NCBI GenBank assembly: GCA_003280085.1
Contig: QCFY01000008.1
Location: 1-61,050 of the forward strand
DNA from: Prochlorococcus sp. AG-363-O06
GTDB taxonomy: Bacteria > Cyanobacteriota > Cyanobacteriia > PCC-6307 > Cyanobiaceae
Length of the DNA: 61,050 nt
Direction: 5' to 3'
This document shows, one piece after another, positions 57,362 through 61,050 of the stretch. The notes below the pieces were generated by a model. It was not told where the DNA came from and searched no databases. It saw only the letters and a list, made by a program, of their open reading frames with translations. The stretch's first letter is position 1. Each line of letters begins with the position of its first letter. Both the position numbers and the translations under genes were made by a program.

Positions 57362-58411
57362 ATGATCAAACTTTATCTAACAGGCTTAATGAGTTTAACC
57401 CTGATGTTATCAGGCTGCGCTTCTCTTGAAAATGACAAAAGGTCTAGATTAGACCTTATTAAAACTAGAGATAAATTAATTTGTGGAGTAAGTGGAAAAA
57501 TCCCAGGGTTTAGCTTCCTAAAGAGTGATGGAAGCTATCAAGGTATTGATATTGAAATATGTAAAGCGCTTGCAGCTGCTTTTCTCGGAAGCCCAAATAA
57601 AGTTCAGTATCGGCCGCTAACAGCTCCTGAAAGATTTACTGCAATAAAGACAGGTGAAATTGACGTTCTATCTCGTAATACAACATTCAACCTAAGTAGA
57701 GACTCAATAGGTGGTAATGGGTTAACTTTTGCTCCAGTTGTTTTTTATGATGGTCAAGGACTAATGGTAAAAAGTAATAGCAAAATAACACGAATAGAAC
57801 AATTGAATGATGCCAATATATGCGTGGGATCAGGTACAACTACTGAACAAAATTTAAATGACGCCTTTGAAGAAAAGAAAATAAACTATAAACCAATTAA
57901 ATATCAAGATCTAAACCAAGTTGTAGCAGGATACCTACAGGGTAGATGCAAAGCAATGACATCAGACCGTTCGCAACTTGCAGCTGCAAGAACTGGCTTT
58001 AAAAATCCTAATAGACATATCATTTTGAATGATGTATTAAGTAAAGAACCTCTAGCCCCAGCATCTATTGGAGGAGATCAAAAATTAGCCGACGCAGTTA
58101 GATGGGTTATCTACTCATTGATTACTGCAGAAGAGCTAGATATAAACAAGGCCAATATAGATAAAAAAATAAAGTTAGCTACAGAAGATAAAAGTAAAAC
58201 CTCCCTAAGAAGGTTGCTAGGAATTGATCCTGGATTAGGGCAAAAAATAGGTCTTAGTGATGACTTCTTTGTTAATATAATAAAGAGCACAGGAAATTAT
58301 GGGGATATATATAATAAACATTTAGGTAAAGATAGTAATCTTCCTATACCAAGAGGTCTTAACAATCTATATAGCAAAGATGGCTTGCATATTGCGCCTC
58401 CAATGAAATAG
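57362..58411 (+). CDS. aapJ: Polar amino acid ABC transporter, substrate-binding lipoprotein
   Basis: A 349 aa periplasmic binding protein of the AapJ/NatF family for acidic and neutral polar amino acids. The signal ends in a lipobox MLSGCASLEND; the mature part starts DKLICGVSGKIPGFSFLKS and has GIDIEICKALAAAF, EIDVLSRNTTFNLSRDS, ICVGSGTTTEQNL and the lysine-rich tail. First gene of a four-gene importer; the permease gene starts 2 bp after its stop. Amino acid specificity is inferred from family. Confidence 0.9.
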   Translation: MIKLYLTGLMSLTLMLSGCASLENDKRSRLDLIKTRDKLICGVSGKIPGFSFLKSDGSYQGIDIEICKALAAAFLGSPNKVQYRPLTAPERFTAIKTGEIDVLSRNTTFNLSRDSIGGNGLTFAPVVFYDGQGLMVKSNSKITRIEQLNDANICVGSGTTTEQNLNDAFEEKKINYKPIKYQDLNQVVAGYLQGRCKAMTSDRSQLAAARTGFKNPNRHIILNDVLSKEPLAPASIGGDQKLADAVRWVIYSLITAEELDINKANIDKKIKLATEDKSKTSLRRLLGIDPGLGQKIGLSDDFFVNIIKSTGNYGDIYNKHLGKDSNLPIPRGLNNLYSKDGLHIAPPMK

Positions 58412-58413
58412 TA

Positions 58414-59307
58414 ATGAAAAAAAGAAACCTTTATGTATTAGAGTTAATTATTGGCATCATAATAATATCAATTGCAGGTATTTTAATAAATAACCTTATA
58501 ATAAATCTGATCCGAACGAATATGGGGCTCAGTTATTCATGGTTAATGCAGCCAGCTGGATTTGCAATTTCTGAATATTTGATTCCATTTAAACCGTCTG
58601 ACAATTACTCCTTTGCATTAATTGTTGGCTGGATAAATAGCTTAAGAGTAATTGTTTTTGGTTTAATATTATCAACTTTTTTAGGATTATTTGCAGGCAT
58701 ATCAATGACAAGCAAAAATCTAATACTGAGTAATATTGCAAAGCTATATATAGGGCTGATAAGGCAGGTACCACTTTTAATACAATTAATGTTTTGGTAT
58801 TTTGTTGTATTCTTAGGACTGTCGGAGAAGCCACATGACTTCTTGTGGTCACTAGGTAATATTTCAAATAAAGGATTTCAGCTTCTAGGAATAAAATTAA
58901 GTGTTGAGTACTGTGCGTTACTTATAGGACTTAGTGTCTATAGTGGTGCATCTATAGCAGAAGTTATACGCGGCGGAATCAAGTCAGTGAGTCAAGGTCA
59001 ATGGGAGGCTTTTAGAAGCCTTGGCCTTACTGAAACTATTGGGCTGAGAAGGGTAATCATTCCACAAGCACTACCAGCAATAGTGCCTGGCATCACAAGC
59101 CAATATTTAAATTTAGCCAAAAATAGTACACTAGCAATTGCAATAGGTTATGCCGATATTTATGCAATTAGTGATACAACAATTACACAAACAGGTAGAG
59201 CTATTGAGGGCTTCAGTATCCTTTTAATTAGCTTCTTACTTCTTAATCTAGTAATTAGCAAAGCAATGGAAAGGGTTAACACAGCAGTTAATCATTACAA
59301 GAAATAG
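58414..59307 (+). CDS. aapQ: Polar amino acid ABC transporter permease 1
   Basis: A 297 aa inner-membrane permease of the His/Glu/Gln/Arg class. EAA-like cytoplasmic loop GQWEAFRSLGLTETIGLRRV, then IIPQALPAIVPGITSQYLNL and the C-terminal helices; upstream VPLLIQLMFWYFVVFL is typical of the class. About five to six helices. It pairs with the second permease to form the membrane channel. Starts 2 bp after the binding-protein gene. Confidence 0.92.
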   Translation: MKKRNLYVLELIIGIIIISIAGILINNLIINLIRTNMGLSYSWLMQPAGFAISEYLIPFKPSDNYSFALIVGWINSLRVIVFGLILSTFLGLFAGISMTSKNLILSNIAKLYIGLIRQVPLLIQLMFWYFVVFLGLSEKPHDFLWSLGNISNKGFQLLGIKLSVEYCALLIGLSVYSGASIAEVIRGGIKSVSQGQWEAFRSLGLTETIGLRRVIIPQALPAIVPGITSQYLNLAKNSTLAIAIGYADIYAISDTTITQTGRAIEGFSILLISFLLLNLVISKAMERVNTAVNHYKK

Positions 59308-59426
59308 ATTACGCAAATTAAAATCTTGAATCAATCAGATATTTAGTAAAATATAAATGGTGTCAGATCCTATGTGTTAGCATAAATTTTTATTCTATTT
59401 AATTAAATTAGCAAATCCCAAGGAAA

Positions 59427-60440
59427 ATGAAAAAGCTTGAGACTATATCAAGATACATTAAGAGGAACTTTGCCTCTTCAAAACTTGACCTTACAATAAA
59501 TACATTTCTTTTATTTATAATTTGGAGCTTCTTAGTAAAAATTATTTATTGGATTAGATTTAATGCTGAGTGGGATATTGTAACAAAGAACTTTCCACTT
59601 TATTTATTTGGTAGCTATCCAAAAGCCGAGTTATGGCGGCCAACGTTATGGATTAGCGTAATAATTACATTGATAATCGTTACTTTGTCATGCCCTAGAA
59701 AAAATAACTACACGAAGTTACTACCAATAATCTGGATTCTTATTGTCCCATTAGGGATTTTTCTTTTAGCAGGTGGTATAGGCATAACGCCTGTAGCAAG
59801 TACAGACTGGGGTGGTATTACACTAACATTATGTTTAACACTATCAAGTGGACTCCTTTCACTCCCTCTAGGAATACTTTTAGCTATTGGAAGGCAATCC
59901 AACCTGTTTGCAATAAGAAAGTTTTGTAAGTTATATATCGAATTCATGAGAGCAATGCCACTAATAGCAGTACTTTTCTTTGGTCAGTTATTAATACCTA
60001 TATTTCTACCTATGGGTTTAGAAATAAATAGAGTAATGAGAGCAGTATTAGCCTTCTCTTTGTTCACTGCGTCATATATAGCTGAGGATATAAGGGGTGG
60101 GCTACAAGCAATACCAAATACTCAAAATGAGGCAGCTGCTGCATTAGGACTAGATTCAATACAAACATTCCAATTAATAATAATGCCTCAAGCGATAAAA
60201 ATATCATTACCTGCCTTAACTAATCAAGCTATAGGTCTTTTGCAAAACACAAGTCTAATGTCCATCCTTGGCCTAGTCGAAATATTCGGCATTAGTAGAA
60301 GTCTGCTTGCTAACCCAAACTTCATTGGAAAATATCTAGAAGGGTATGTTTGGCTAGCTTGTATTTATTGGTTAATTTGTACACTAATGGCATTGCTTTC
60401 GAAAAACCTTGAGAGTAAGTTAAATACAGATAATATCTAA
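59427..60440 (+). CDS. aapM: Polar amino acid ABC transporter permease 2
   Basis: A 337 aa permease, longer than the first by an N-terminal extension with two extra helices (TFLLFIIWSFLVKIIYWI and LWISVIITLIIVTLSC). The core has LTLCLTLSSGLLSLPLGILL, FMRAMPLIAVLFFGQLLIPI and the EAA loop TQNEAAAALGLDSIQTFQLI, then MPQAIKISLPALTNQAIGLL. An AAGGAAA element precedes the ATG. The gap to permease 1 is 119 bp, unusually wide for this operon, and contains no frame; it may hold an internal promoter. Confidence 0.92.
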   Translation: MKKLETISRYIKRNFASSKLDLTINTFLLFIIWSFLVKIIYWIRFNAEWDIVTKNFPLYLFGSYPKAELWRPTLWISVIITLIIVTLSCPRKNNYTKLLPIIWILIVPLGIFLLAGGIGITPVASTDWGGITLTLCLTLSSGLLSLPLGILLAIGRQSNLFAIRKFCKLYIEFMRAMPLIAVLFFGQLLIPIFLPMGLEINRVMRAVLAFSLFTASYIAEDIRGGLQAIPNTQNEAAAALGLDSIQTFQLIIMPQAIKISLPALTNQAIGLLQNTSLMSILGLVEIFGISRSLLANPNFIGKYLEGYVWLACIYWLICTLMALLSKNLESKLNTDNI

Positions 60441-60453
60441 TTAATATCTCCTT

Positions 60454-61050
60454 ATGACAATAGCTATAAAAGTTAAGTCGATTTACAAACGTTTTGACTC
60501 TAAAAGTCTTGCCCTAAATAACGTGTCTTTGGAAGTCAACAAGGGTGATGTACTTGTTGTCATGGGCCCTTCAGGATCAGGCAAAAGTACATTAATCAGA
60601 ACATTTAATGGCCTTGAAAATATTGACAAAGGGGAAATAGAGGTTTTAGGTATCAAGCTTGATTCAAATTATGACTTCAGACAGGTGAAGAGAATCCGCA
60701 GAAGAATAGGTATGGTCTTCCAACAATTCAACCTGTTTCCACACCTTTCTATCCTTGAAAATATAAGTCTGGCACCTATACGAGTTCAGAAAAAGTCGAA
60801 ATTAGAAGCAGATAAACATTCAATGGAGCTTTTGTTTCAAATGGGCATAGTTGAACAAGCACATAAGTATCCATCTCAACTCAGTGGAGGTCAGCAACAA
60901 CGTGTAGCAATAGCAAGAGCTCTCGCCTTAAAACCAGAGCTCTTGCTATTTGATGAACCTACTAGTGCCTTGGATCCAGAAAGAGTTAAAGAGGTTCTTG
61001 ATGCCATAAGAAGCCTTGCAAATAGCGGTATGACAATGGTTGTAGTCACG
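60454..61050 (+). CDS. aapP: Polar amino acid ABC transporter ATPase, 3' end cut by window
   Basis: The ATP-binding subunit (AapP/BgtA/GlnQ type) that powers the importer. 199 codons are present and the frame is open to the last base. Motifs: [20 protein letters not shown], Walker [20 protein letters not shown]-loop [16 protein letters not shown], signature [17 protein letters not shown] and Walker [14 protein letters not shown]. The H-loop would lie just past the window edge. ATG at 60454, 13 bp after permease 2. A usual length is about 245 aa. Confidence 0.94.
   Translation, partial: MTIAIKVKSIYKRFDSKSLALNNVSLEVNKGDVLVVMGPSGSGKSTLIRTFNGLENIDKGEIEVLGIKLDSNYDFRQVKRIRRRIGMVFQQFNLFPHLSILENISLAPIRVQKKSKLEADKHSMELLFQMGIVEQAHKYPSQLSGGQQQRVAIARALALKPELLLFDEPTSALDPERVKEVLDAIRSLANSGMTMVVVT

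Overview
The window looks like a streamlined, AT-rich picocyanobacterial chromosome segment, most probably a low-light Prochlorococcus. Reasons seen in the sequence: magnesium chelatase ChlH, a cyanobacterial AbrB-like regulator, CPP1-like, CGLD27-like, DUF3531, DUF3318, DUF2811 and DUF3386 proteins that are typical of cyanobacteria, a B12-dependent (class II) ribonucleotide reductase as the only RNR here, a purK-linked 6S-like RNA, short intergenic gaps and many small orphan proteins. The strain assignment (SS120/MIT9211-like) is inference only. There is no prophage, insertion sequence, CRISPR array or defence island.

Layout. 1-11.6 kb: 3' part of chlH, then folP-tpiA (overlapping), an S4 RNA-binding protein, an ABC exporter, a sodium:alanine-type symporter, DUF3386 and carB, then DUF3318-rsfS. 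11.6-13.3 kb: CGLD27-like protein, asparaginase, initiator tRNA-Met with terminator. 13.3-18.5 kb: accessory stretch of small orphan genes, an unusual acidic repeat protein, apparent gene remnants, and a glycerate kinase split by an in-frame amber codon. 18.5-21.4 kb: cyAbrB regulator, two surface-glycan glycosyltransferases (GT11 fucosyltransferase-like and GT25-like), a 9 x ATTAGT tandem repeat and a 6S-like RNA. 21.4-33.9 kb: housekeeping: purK, aroB, MidA-like methyltransferase, TPM-domain protein, glycosyltransferase, metallophosphoesterase, nadA, Ctp protease, ispG, family 4 UDG, VOC protein, aminotransferase. 33.9-37.9 kb: phnDCE phosphonate/phosphite-type importer with a tandem-duplicated permease, then a GDSL hydrolase. 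37.9-47.7 kb: DUF92 (phytyl-phosphate kinase family), rsmE, DUF3531, an ABC ATPase, hslO, CPP1-like, prfC, methyltransferase, nrdJ. 47.7-50.8 kb: small membrane proteins, tRNA-Ser(UGA), pentapeptide-repeat protein. 50.9-57.2 kb: GMC oxidoreductase, DUF2811, CbiX chelatase with metal-binding tail, FAD-linked oxidase, SulP transporter. 57.3-61.05 kb: a polar amino acid ABC importer whose ATPase runs off the window.

Functional threads: tetrapyrroles (ChlH, the CPP1-like protein, CbiX feeding siroheme/cobamide, NrdJ using the cobamide); prenyl recycling and synthesis (ispG, DUF92); nutrient scavenging suited to oligotrophy (phnDCE, amino acid ABC importer, AgcS symporter, SulP anion transporter); cell-surface variation (two glycosyltransferases beside a simple-sequence repeat). 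The observations most worth checking are the amber codon in glycerate kinase, the uracil-DNA glycosylase missing one iron-sulfur cysteine, the metallophosphoesterase whose catalytic motif lies upstream of any usual start codon, the repeat tract upstream of the GT25 gene, and the CbiX protein with a His/Cys tail.
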